NCBI GenBank assembly: GCA_029880275.1
Contig: JAOUOQ010000064.1
Location: forward strand, 1 to 8,962
DNA length: 8,962 nt
Direction: 5' to 3'
Source of the DNA: Candidatus Aminicenantota bacterium
Lineage (GTDB): Bacteria; Acidobacteriota; B3-B38; Guanabaribacteriales; B3-B38
Positions 1 through 6,026 of this stretch are shown here, piece by piece. How positions within the stretch are numbered: the stretch's first letter is position 1; each line of letters begins with the position of its first letter. A program made the position numbers and the translations under genes. A model generated the notes under the pieces. The model searched no databases. It was not told the origin of the DNA and worked only from the letters and a program-made list of their open reading frames with translations.

Positions 1-644
1 ACTGACGGTGTGATCAGTACTATCATACTGTCTCTGATTTTTTTCACAATGGGATTGTCATCAACAGCCAGGCGATAAGCCAACTCCATAGAACACTCAG
101 CAGCACCACTTTCACCAGAATGGAGATTGCCGGTCAGCCAATAAATGGGCTTTGCCTGAGCAATGATAGCCTCTGCCTCCTGCTCTGTCTTCACCTGCCG
201 AGGGTCAGCCAGCTTAGCCATGAGGTCCTTGTATTTCTGCAGGTTCCTCATAGTCTCACTGGCCGCTACGGCTACCACGACCATCTCCCGCCCCTCAGAG
301 GTCTTGCCTATGGCGAAAACCTCAACATTGGGTGATGCCTTAGCCAGGGCTTTCATATACTTCAGGATGTCTGCATAGTAGGTCAATTTTCCTGGCGCAC
401 CGGCGATATAGCCCAACACATCCTTAGGTGTGGGCACTCCTTCAACCCTGGGAAGATAGCTTGTCAAGGGGCTGAGAAATTCCGGCTTAGTAGTGGCCTC
501 CTTGATTAAGCGCGTGTACTCCTCGTCCACCGCTTGGTCAGTAGCACTGCTTTGAGCCAATATCGGCAAGCAGAAAAAGAGCACAGTGAAGAGGACCAAT
601 ATGGGGGCAAATAATGTTTTAGAGAAGCTCACTTTAGAACGCAT
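1..644 (-). CDS. Secreted M14-family zinc carboxypeptidase, N-terminal part (3' end outside window)
   Basis: This leftward gene runs off the left edge; 214 complete codons are visible. The ATG at 644-642 follows a perfect AGGAGG (651-656 on the complementary strand) with 6 bases between them, which fixes the start. Residues 1 to about 30 form a signal peptide: a basic start (MRSK), a hydrophobic core, and a likely cleavage near LPILAQ. The mature part contains VPTPKDVLGYIAGAPG (about 70-85), then a stretch resembling the start of the M14 fold (VEVFAIGKTSEGREMVVVAV, 107-126). TGNLHSGESGAAE (171-183) carries the HxxE zinc motif, with H175 and E178 as the expected first two zinc ligands. The third ligand (His) and the catalytic Glu would lie in the missing part. 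From family knowledge, such proteins are exported peptidases that trim C-terminal residues from peptides. Substrate and full length cannot be judged. The assignment rests on the motif and its flanks, and an inactive homologue cannot be excluded. Confidence 0.85.
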   Translation of the reverse strand, partial: MRSKVSFSKTLFAPILVLFTVLFFCLPILAQSSATDQAVDEEYTRLIKEATTKPEFLSPLTSYLPRVEGVPTPKDVLGYIAGAPGKLTYYADILKYMKALAKASPNVEVFAIGKTSEGREMVVVAVAASETMRNLQKYKDLMAKLADPRQVKTEQEAEAIIAQAKPIYWLTGNLHSGESGAAECSMELAYRLAVDDNPIVKKIRDSMIVLITPS

Positions 645-716
645 ATTACACCTCCTGTTTTTAAAGTGTTACTGATTTTACTTTAAGCGGACAAGCTTTT
701 AGATTTCCCCCTCTTT

Positions 717-746
717 CTATTACCATACTTTGATTATTTGTGTCAA
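717..746 (-). promoter_or_regulatory. Promoter of the M14 carboxypeptidase gene
   Basis: Read on the minus strand, a perfect -35 TTGACA (746-741) is followed by 18 bases and a -10 TAATAG (722-717). The TG dinucleotide one base upstream makes an extended -10 (TGGTAATAG). Transcription would begin near 710, giving a leader of about 65 bases before the ATG at 644. The motif fit is good, but no start site has been measured. Confidence 0.65.
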
Positions 747-975
747 TAAAATTTCTGCAAGGAAAAGCTCTATTCCCTTATAACATTGATTGCCAATTGA
801 AAGGGAACGAAAAATGGAAATGTGTGCCGAAAAAAATTATATTTATTATATATTTAATTAAAGACATAAATAACATCTGGCTATTATCACTAAAATACCA
901 AATCATTTAGCACCATATTCCGTTATTTTTTGTTTTACAATTATGTGATAATCAGTTAAATTTTTTATTGACTGA

Positions 976-983
976 TATATAAT
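976..983 (+). promoter_or_regulatory. Possible -10 region for the GVYG-repeat gene
   Basis: A perfect TATAAT lies at 978-983, and an overlapping TGaTATATA reading (973-981) would be an extended -10. The sequence 17 bases upstream (GTTAAA, 955-960) is a poor -35. TTGACT at 968-973 is too close to serve as one. If used, it would give a leader of about 220 bases. AT-rich DNA produces such matches easily, so this is weak. Confidence 0.25.
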
Positions 984-1006
984 ATGCTTTTTTAGCAAGT
1001 AGTTTA

Positions 1007-1091
1007 ACGGCAATTCTCCCTGCAGAAGCGATTGAATATTCTTTTTGAGCCTGTACCAAGCTCTTCCTCCTGGTTGATGGCCAGTTGCCGT
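1007..1091 (+). other. Possible folded 5' leader before the GVYG-repeat gene
   Basis: ACGGCAATT (1007-1015) can pair with AGTTGCCGT (1083-1091) with one G-U pair, closing a 67-base internal region that includes a small CTGG/CCAG hairpin. A second pairing, AAAGCT with AGCTTT, follows just downstream. The element sits about 120 bases before the ATG at 1213. It does not match a riboswitch consensus that I can recall. Confidence 0.2.
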
Positions 1092-1212
1092 AAAAAGCTG
1101 AACTGAAAGGGAGCTTTAGGGTGTTCAAAGAATGGCTAATGGGGAAACCTGAAAATAGATGCACTAAGGGTATACACATATTATTAACCATTCTTACAAA
1201 TGGGAGGCTACC

Positions 1213-2817
1213 ATGAGGAGGCTACTAACTTCAGGCATTTTTGTAGTGTTTTGTTTTTTAACAGTAACCATTTTGGCGCAGGTGCCTCAGCTGCTGAACT
1301 ATCAGGGGAGGTTGACCGATGATGCGGGAATACCGATTATTACCACTACCACCTTGAGGTTCAGCCTCTATCAGGGAGGGGATGCCGCCACCCCGGGCAG
1401 TGGCACCCTGTGCTACCAGGAGGATGCCTCGGTCACCCCGGATGACAACGGGGTGTTCAGCTATCTCATCGGCTCGGGGACGGTCATCTTCGGCACGCTG
1501 GATTCCACCGTCTTTCAGACCGCCAGCCCGGTCTATCTGGAGATAGCCATTGACCCTGCGGGTGCCAATGAGACCCTTCTTCCCCGCAAGCAGATAGTCA
1601 CCGTGGGTTACAGCTTCAAGTCTGAGCTGGCAGACGATGCCGATACCGTGGATGGTCAGGAGGCTTCGGCTTTCGCCCCGGTGGTGCATAATCACGACCC
1701 GGATTATGTAAACGAGGGGCAGACTGATTCCGTCAACAGCGCAATGATAGTGAACGGGACTATTGTGGATGCTGATATTAATGCGGGGGCAAACATCGCT
1801 GGCTCCAAGATTGACCCCACTGGTTTAGATGCCGACCTACTGGATGGGAAGGATTCCGAGGCTTTTGTGCATACCGCAGGTGACGATATGACCGGTACCC
1901 TTACTATTAACACTTCATCTTCAAAAGCATTAACTGGCACAACTTCAAACACAAGCGGAATTGGCGTTTATGGAAAAGCCTCTGCCACCGGCGGCACCAA
2001 TTATGGAGTATATGGTAAAAGCGATAGCTACGACGGTCGGGGCGTTTATGGGCAGGCGCCTGCTATTGGCGTTTATGGGTTCGCTTCTTACGCCAGCGGA
2101 TCCACTTATGGGGTATATGGTCGAAGCGATAGCGCCTACGGTTCTGGCGTTTTTGGGTATGCCACTGCCGCTAGTGGTTACAATTATGGGGTATTTGGAA
2201 GAAGCGATAGCCTCGAAGGACGGGGTGTTTATGGTTTTGCCACTTCCTCCGGCTACATCAATTATGGGGTATATGGTGAAAGCTGGAGCACCGAGGGATA
2301 TGGGGTTTACGGAATTAACACTGCCGGTGGGTATGTTGGCTATTTCGATGGCAAGGTTCATGTAACCGGGGACTTTACCGTTGGAGGTGCTAAGACCTGC
2401 GTGCAGCCGATTGATAATGGAAAAAAGGTGCTGCTTTATGCCATGGAAAGCCCGGAGATATGGTTTGAGGACTTCGGCAGCGCACAACTGGTCAACGGGC
2501 AGGCAGTGGTGCCCATAGAGAAGATCTTTGCCCAGACAGCCAACATTGAAATGGGCTACCTTATCTTCCTCACCCCTATCGGAGAATGCAATGGTTTATA
2601 CATCTCTAGAAAAGATAAAAACTCCTTTGAGGTGCGGGAGCTGGGGGGCGGGACCTCCAACATCTCCTTCAACTACCGCATTGTCGCCAAGCGCAGGGGG
2701 TATGAGGAGGTAAGGTTTGAGGAGTTCACCGAGCCTGAACAGCCACCCGAGCAACCAAATCTCCCCATAGCGCCAAAAGAAACCAAGCTTAAGCAGCCCC
2801 AGAGCCAGAAACCTTAG
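1213..2817 (+). CDS. Secreted GVYG-repeat surface protein of unknown function
   Basis: This 534-residue protein starts at ATG 1213, 5 bases after GGGAGG (1202-1207). Residues 1-22 are a signal peptide ending LTVTILA, so the protein should be exported. Residues 23-135 begin VPQLLNYQGRLTDDAG, a domain common at the start of secreted proteins of unknown function. Two similar linkers follow: DADTVDGQEASAF (142-154) and DADLLDGKDSEAF (206-218). Residues 251-363 are GVYG repeats. A compact C-terminal domain (about 378-505) carries ESPEIWFEDFG, LIFLTPIGECNGLY and FEVRELGGGTSN, and looks well conserved by its motif density. The tail (506-534) is rich in Pro, Gln and Lys. There are no transmembrane segments after the signal peptide. 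I infer a surface or extracellular fibre-like protein; no enzymatic motif is visible. It stands alone, with a divergent gene upstream and a convergent operon downstream. Confidence 0.85.
   Translation: MRRLLTSGIFVVFCFLTVTILAQVPQLLNYQGRLTDDAGIPIITTTTLRFSLYQGGDAATPGSGTLCYQEDASVTPDDNGVFSYLIGSGTVIFGTLDSTVFQTASPVYLEIAIDPAGANETLLPRKQIVTVGYSFKSELADDADTVDGQEASAFAPVVHNHDPDYVNEGQTDSVNSAMIVNGTIVDADINAGANIAGSKIDPTGLDADLLDGKDSEAFVHTAGDDMTGTLTINTSSSKALTGTTSNTSGIGVYGKASATGGTNYGVYGKSDSYDGRGVYGQAPAIGVYGFASYASGSTYGVYGRSDSAYGSGVFGYATAASGYNYGVFGRSDSLEGRGVYGFATSSGYINYGVYGESWSTEGYGVYGINTAGGYVGYFDGKVHVTGDFTVGGAKTCVQPIDNGKKVLLYAMESPEIWFEDFGSAQLVNGQAVVPIEKIFAQTANIEMGYLIFLTPIGECNGLYISRKDKNSFEVRELGGGTSNISFNYRIVAKRRGYEEVRFEEFTEPEQPPEQPNLPIAPKETKLKQPQSQKP
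1963..2301 (+). repeat. In-frame 78-bp (26-residue) GVYG tandem repeats
   Basis: Four full 26-residue units cover residues 251-276, 286-311, 312-337 and 338-363. A 9-residue unit (GVYGQAPAI, 277-285) sits between the first and second. A degenerate start of another unit (GVYGINTAGG) follows at 364. Each full unit is two half-repeats of 14 and 12 residues, each opening with GVYG or GVFG: GVYGxAxxxxGxxY then GVYGxSxSxxGx. The DNA copies share runs such as TATGGGGTATATGG but differ elsewhere while the protein pattern is kept. This suggests old duplications under selection rather than a recent expansion. Confidence 0.9.
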
Positions 2818-2968
2818 AGTTCGGGCCGCCTTGCAATAAAAATGATGTGAGGATTAGAGGAGATAAACAGAGAAATTTTTATCCAGAAGCCTATTTTAAG
2901 ACGAAGATTAAGGCGTTGAAGTAATTAGCCCTCGACAAAAAGCCTGTTAATTTTCCACCACTATGGGA

Positions 2969-3021
2969 ATGGTAAGCCTTTGCTCACCATGGACTTTATG
3001 GAGGTGTAGTTTTTAACTACA
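2969..3021. other. Two hairpins between convergent genes
   Basis: ATGGTAAGC (2969-2977) pairs with GCTCACCAT (2982-2990) around a CTTT loop with one A-C mismatch. TGTAGTT (3005-3011) pairs with AACTACA (3015-3021) around a 3-base loop. They lie between the stop of the repeat-protein gene (2817) and the stop of the epimerase gene (3030), where transcription from both sides should end. Neither is followed by a clear U-run on either strand, so they are not convincing intrinsic terminators. Confidence 0.3.
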
Positions 3022-3029
3022 AAGCCCCT

Positions 3030-3434
3030 TTACCCCTTAATTTCCTTTAATTCAATGAGCACCCCATGGCAGCTGGCAGGGTGAAGAAAAGCCACCCTTG
3101 CTCCCTCTGCCCCCTGGCGGGGAACCTCATCTATTAACCGCACCCTCTTACGCTTCAGCTCTCTGAGGCTTTCCTCGAGGTTGGGAACCTGGAAACAGAG
3201 GTGATGGATACCTTCCCCCCTTTTAGCAATAAACTTTCGGATGGGCGATTGCTCATCGGTCCCCTCAATTAACTCTATGGTCTCCGACCCCAGGGAGAGG
3301 AAGGCAACCCTGACTCTCTGCGCCTCCACAACCTCGATTTTTGTCAAACTCATCCCCAGGCGGTCCCTGTAAAAAGGAAGAGCCTCCTCCAAGCTGTTCA
3401 CAGCTATGCCGATATGGTTAAGTTTACTCAACAT
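3030..3434 (-). CDS. mce: Methylmalonyl-CoA epimerase
   Basis: This 134-residue glyoxalase-fold protein has the usual family length. It is expected to interconvert the (2S) and (2R) forms of methylmalonyl-CoA, feeding the B12-dependent mutase in the cytoplasm. The N-terminal LNHIGIAVNSLEEALPFY carries metal ligand H7. Further expected ligands are E54 (in ETIELIEG, where some homologues have Gln), H78 (in GEGIHHLCF) and E128 (in GVLIELK). E37 in VVEAQRVRVAFL fits the catalytic acid. The duplicated beta-alpha-beta-beta-beta pattern is visible as two halves (1-60 and 73-131). It is the last gene of a leftward operon, 14 bases after meaB. The Shine-Dalgarno is weak, so translation probably depends on the upstream gene. 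Other VOC-superfamily members look similar, but adjacency to meaB makes epimerase by far the best reading. Confidence 0.93.
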   Translation of the reverse strand: MLSKLNHIGIAVNSLEEALPFYRDRLGMSLTKIEVVEAQRVRVAFLSLGSETIELIEGTDEQSPIRKFIAKRGEGIHHLCFQVPNLEESLRELKRKRVRLIDEVPRQGAEGARVAFLHPASCHGVLIELKEIKG

Positions 3435-3448
3435 ATTTCATGCTCACA

Positions 3449-4399
3449 CTAAAGTTTGGCATCTCGGAGAATCTCTTCCGCAGCAGTGTAAGGGTCTATC
3501 TTTCTTTCAGCAATTTTGCGAATGTACTCATCCTTTTTTTTCTGGCTGAGGTCTCCATAATAAATTTTCTCCACGGTGTATTGCTTTATAATCTCCTGCA
3601 GCCTCCGCTCGCTCCGCTCCAGTCTTTTCTTTTTGCTTGTCTCCGAGTGCAGAAAAAACTGATGGTAAGATTCTATCTGGTGCATTAGCTCTTCAATCCC
3701 CTGACCTTTCACCGCTGTGGTTTTCACAATTATCGGCTTCCAGCCCTGACCGGTGTCAAATTGCTCCCACATCAGCCGGAGCTCCCCTTCTATTCTCTCA
3801 TATCCACCCTTGTCAATTTTATTGATGACCAGGATATCAGCTATCTCTATTATCCCGGCTTTAATAGCCTGAATGTCGTCCCCCAATTCCGGCGACAGGA
3901 CAACGATGCTCCCATGTGCCAGGTTAACTATGTCCACCTCAGCCTGCCCCACTCCCACTGTTTCCACAATTATCACCTCATTCCCCGCCGCATCGAGCAC
4001 CGCCACCGCGTCGTCGGTAGCCCGGGAGAGACCTCCCAGGCTTCCCCTGGTGGCCATACTGCGAATATACACCCCCTCGTCACTGGTAAGCTCCTGCATG
4101 CGAATTCGGTCGCCCAGAATCGCCCCCCCGCTGAAAGGGCTGGTGGGGTCGATGGCGATAATTCCCACCCTCTTCTTTTGCTGACGCAGAAATGGGGTCA
4201 GCTTATCCACCAGGGTACTTTTCCCGGAGCCCGGTGGACCGGTTATCCCCAGGATAAAAGCCTTACCGGTATAAGGATAAAGCAATTTTAAAATTGCCTT
4301 AGCCTGGGTGGTATTATTCTCTATAAAGGAGATAGCCCTGGCAATCGACCTGACCTCCCCTTTAATAACCCCATCTTTTAATCGGGATAAATCTTCCAC
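3449..4399 (-). CDS. meaB: MeaB-type GTPase, methylmalonyl-CoA mutase chaperone
   Basis: This 316-residue G3E-family P-loop GTPase matches the usual MeaB/ArgK length. Such proteins gate delivery of adenosylcobalamin to methylmalonyl-CoA mutase and protect or reactivate the enzyme. The sequence shows Walker A GPPGSGKST (54-62), the MeaB signature DPTSPFSGGAILGDRIRM (84-101), ETVGVGQ (146-152) at the switch/Walker B region, and the guanine-specificity motif NKID (193-196). A helical, Lys-rich C-terminal arm (about 253-316) fits the family's dimerisation region. The start is GTG at 4399, only 8 bases after the dehydrogenase stop. The Shine-Dalgarno is poor (GGAA at the end of the upstream gene), suggesting coupled translation. 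No in-frame ATG in a better place is apparent. Related G3E proteins serve other B12 mutases (isobutyryl-CoA, ethylmalonyl-CoA), so the exact partner is inferred from the epimerase next door. Confidence 0.93.
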   Translation of the reverse strand: MEDLSRLKDGVIKGEVRSIARAISFIENNTTQAKAILKLLYPYTGKAFILGITGPPGSGKSTLVDKLTPFLRQQKKRVGIIAIDPTSPFSGGAILGDRIRMQELTSDEGVYIRSMATRGSLGGLSRATDDAVAVLDAAGNEVIIVETVGVGQAEVDIVNLAHGSIVVLSPELGDDIQAIKAGIIEIADILVINKIDKGGYERIEGELRLMWEQFDTGQGWKPIIVKTTAVKGQGIEELMHQIESYHQFFLHSETSKKKRLERSERRLQEIIKQYTVEKIYYGDLSQKKKDEYIRKIAERKIDPYTAAEEILRDAKL

Positions 4400-4407
4400 G
4401 GTAATGT

Positions 4408-5547
4408 CTATTCCAAAATCTGCCTGGCAATCACCAGGTGTTGAATCTCCGAAGTTCCCTCACCAATGGTGGCGATTTTAACATCTCGATAAAACTTCTC
4501 TACCGGGTAATCCTTGGTAAATCCGTATCCCCCAAAAATCTGCACTGCCTTCTCAGTTGCCCTGACTGCCACCTCACTGGCATAAAGCTTGGCCATAGAG
4601 GCTTCCTTGGTCGACCTTTGCCCCTGCTGACGAAGATAGGCTGCCCGATAGGTGAGCAGTCGCGCGGCATCAATCTGGGTGGCCATATCTGCCAGCATCC
4701 ACTGAATCGCCTGGAATTTGGCAATAGGCTGTCCAAACTGCACCCTCTCCTTGGAGTATTTAATGCACAGCTCCATGACTCCCTGGGCTATCCCTACGGA
4801 AAAGCCGGCTATTCCCACCCGTCCTCCGTCCAACAGCGCCAGGGCATTGATAAATCCCTCACCCTCTTTTCCCAAAAGGTTCTCTCGAGGGATGCTGCAA
4901 TCCTCCAGTATCAGCTCCGCCGTATCGGACGCCCTCACCCCGAGCTTGCTCTCTTTCTTGCCCACCCGAAAGCCAGCCATCCCCTTTTCCAGGATAAAAG
5001 CCGAGATCCCTTTCGCCCCCTTATCTCTGTCGGTAACCGCCAACACCACCGCCACCTCCCCCACACTTGCGTTAGTGATAAACAGCTTGGAGCCGTTCAA
5101 CACCCATTTACCGTCTTTAAGAACCGCAATTGTCCTGACAGCCGAGGCATCGCTCCCCGCTTCGGCTTCGGTGAGTGCCCAGGCTCCCAACTTCTTGCCC
5201 GATGCCAGGGATGGCAGGTAGGTCTTTTTTTGCTTCTCGGTTCCGTATAAATATATGTGATTGCAGCACAAAGAATTATGAGCAGTTACTGTCAGAGCAA
5301 TTGAGGGGTCTACTCTGGCGAGTTCCTCCATAATGATGGCAAAATCTATATAGCCCATCCCGGAGCCCCCATAGTCGGGAGATATTAATATCCCTAACAG
5401 CCCCAGCTCAGCCAGCTTTCTAATGACCCCCCAGGGGAACTGCTGGGACTCGTCATACTCCATCACTATCGGCGCTATCTCCTTCTCGGCAAACTCCCTC
5501 ACCATCTGACGGATCATCTCTTGCTCTTCAGTAAATGTAAAATCCAT
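4408..5547 (-). CDS. Acyl-CoA dehydrogenase (short-chain/butyryl-CoA type)
   Basis: This 379-residue FAD enzyme has the standard length for bacterial short-chain acyl-CoA dehydrogenases. It would introduce a trans-2,3 double bond into an acyl-CoA and pass electrons to electron-transfer flavoprotein. Visible features in order: the helical N-terminal domain opening FTFTEEQEMIRQMVREFA, family signature 1 ALTEAEAGSDASA (124-136), FITNAS (156-161) in the FAD-binding beta domain, RVQFGQPIAKFQAIQ (268-282), signature 2 QIFGGYGFTKDYPVEKFYRD (336-355), and EGTSEIQ (363-369). E363 is the expected catalytic base. The ATG at 5547 follows AGGGAG (5556-5561) by 8 bases. It is the first gene of the operon with meaB and mce. 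Substrate chain length cannot be read reliably; butyryl-, isobutyryl-, 2-methylbutyryl- or isovaleryl-CoA are all possible. Branched-chain substrates would yield the propionyl-CoA that the downstream genes process. Confidence 0.95.
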   Translation of the reverse strand: MDFTFTEEQEMIRQMVREFAEKEIAPIVMEYDESQQFPWGVIRKLAELGLLGILISPDYGGSGMGYIDFAIIMEELARVDPSIALTVTAHNSLCCNHIYLYGTEKQKKTYLPSLASGKKLGAWALTEAEAGSDASAVRTIAVLKDGKWVLNGSKLFITNASVGEVAVVLAVTDRDKGAKGISAFILEKGMAGFRVGKKESKLGVRASDTAELILEDCSIPRENLLGKEGEGFINALALLDGGRVGIAGFSVGIAQGVMELCIKYSKERVQFGQPIAKFQAIQWMLADMATQIDAARLLTYRAAYLRQQGQRSTKEASMAKLYASEVAVRATEKAVQIFGGYGFTKDYPVEKFYRDVKIATIGEGTSEIQHLVIARQILE

Positions 5548-5620
5548 ATTACTCTCTCCCTTCTACATATCCTGTTAAATGCTAATTAATAAAAAATAGG
5601 TCTGTAAGAATCCCTTCAAT

Positions 5621-5650
5621 TTTATACCATATCCCCTGGCTTCCCGTCAA
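5621..5650 (-). promoter_or_regulatory. Promoter of the acyl-CoA dehydrogenase/meaB/mce operon
   Basis: On the minus strand a -35 TTGACG (5650-5645) is followed by 18 bases and a -10 TATAAA (5626-5621). An upstream TG gives an extended -10 (TGGTATAAA). The predicted start near 5614 leaves a leader of about 67 bases, with the Shine-Dalgarno AGGGAG at 5561-5556. No clear operator repeat was seen around it. Confidence 0.65.
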
Positions 5651-5686
5651 GAAAAAGGGGGAGCGGGAATAATTGGTGAGGAAGAC

Positions 5687-5769
5687 TAAATGTTCTATTT
5701 TTTTATAAATAAATAACTATATCCGTTTATAATTTATCCGCAAAATCTGTGGAAAAGTTTGTGGAAAAG
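5687..5769. other. Origin-like element: AT-rich tract plus three DnaA-box-like 9-mers
   Basis: The tract 5687-5737 has only 6 G/C in 51 bases. It runs into TTATCCGCA (5734-5742), one base from the DnaA box TTATCCACA. Two copies of TGTGGAAAA (5748-5756 and 5760-5768) follow; read on the other strand each is TTTTCCACA, a common DnaA-box variant. The two copies belong to a 10-base direct repeat, TGTGGAAAAG, offset by 12 bases. Flanking genes are read away from the site on both sides, as is frequent at replication origins. No dnaA, dnaN, gidA or parAB gene is in the window, so origin function is inference. A regulator-binding site is the main alternative. Confidence 0.35.
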
Positions 5770-5908
5770 ACAGGAAAAGCTCCTCCAAGAGGTCACAAAT
5801 ACTTACCTTAGGACACCTTGCACAAAAGATATGCATAAGTATATATTATTGATAATAAAGGAGATATTTGTAAAGTATGTAATAAAAAGGAGTTCCTGCG
5901 ATAATGGT

Positions 5909-5937
5909 TTGGACTTATTCCCCCCATATGGTAATAT
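5909..5937 (+). promoter_or_regulatory. Probable promoter of hflK-hflC
   Basis: TAATAT (5932-5937) is preceded by TG one base upstream (TGGTAATAT), an extended -10. Seventeen bases further up is TTGGAC (5909-5914), a weak -35. The TATGGTA heptamer across the -10 is the same as in the two other strong promoters of the window. Transcription would start near 5944, leaving a leader of about 300 bases before hflK. Confidence 0.45.
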
Positions 5938-6026
5938 AGGTAAAAAGCAGGTTCACATAGGCGAAAATAAAAGATATGGCTGGTGCAATTAGGAAAGGGG
6001 GTGATGCCAGCTCTCCTGGGGCTTGA

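Larger units (their letters stand above)
645..1212. other. Divergent intergenic region, AT-rich
   Basis: These 568 bases separate the leftward carboxypeptidase gene from the rightward repeat-protein gene. They hold the leftward promoter (717-746), a very AT-rich stretch (about 830-1000) with several possible -10 elements for the rightward gene, and a less AT-rich leader (about 1000-1210) with pairing potential. A 35-codon leftward frame (1059-952) begins with TTG, 6 bases after a perfect AGGAGG (1066-1071), but it matches nothing I recognise. No RNA gene was recognised. Confidence 0.6.

Noticed and set aside
1945..2487. Long open frames antisense to and out of frame with the GVYG repeats (also 1961-2365 plus)
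   Set aside because: The 78-base periodic sequence keeps several frames open at once. Their apparent repeats are a by-product of the real GVYG repeats.
2969..3021. Bidirectional intrinsic terminator
   Set aside because: Hairpins exist, but neither has a U-run on either strand.
4438..5250. 270-codon open frame on the plus strand
   Set aside because: It lies wholly antisense to the acyl-CoA dehydrogenase gene, whose motifs are clear. The product shows no family features.
5759..5992. 77-codon plus-strand frame after the DnaA-like boxes
   Set aside because: The start overlaps a DnaA-box-like site, there is no Shine-Dalgarno, the composition follows AT-rich DNA, and it is not recognisable.
6024..6026. 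Selenocysteine at the in-frame TGA
   Set aside because: No convincing SECIS-like hairpin was seen just downstream, the ATG follows immediately, and the product is unknown.
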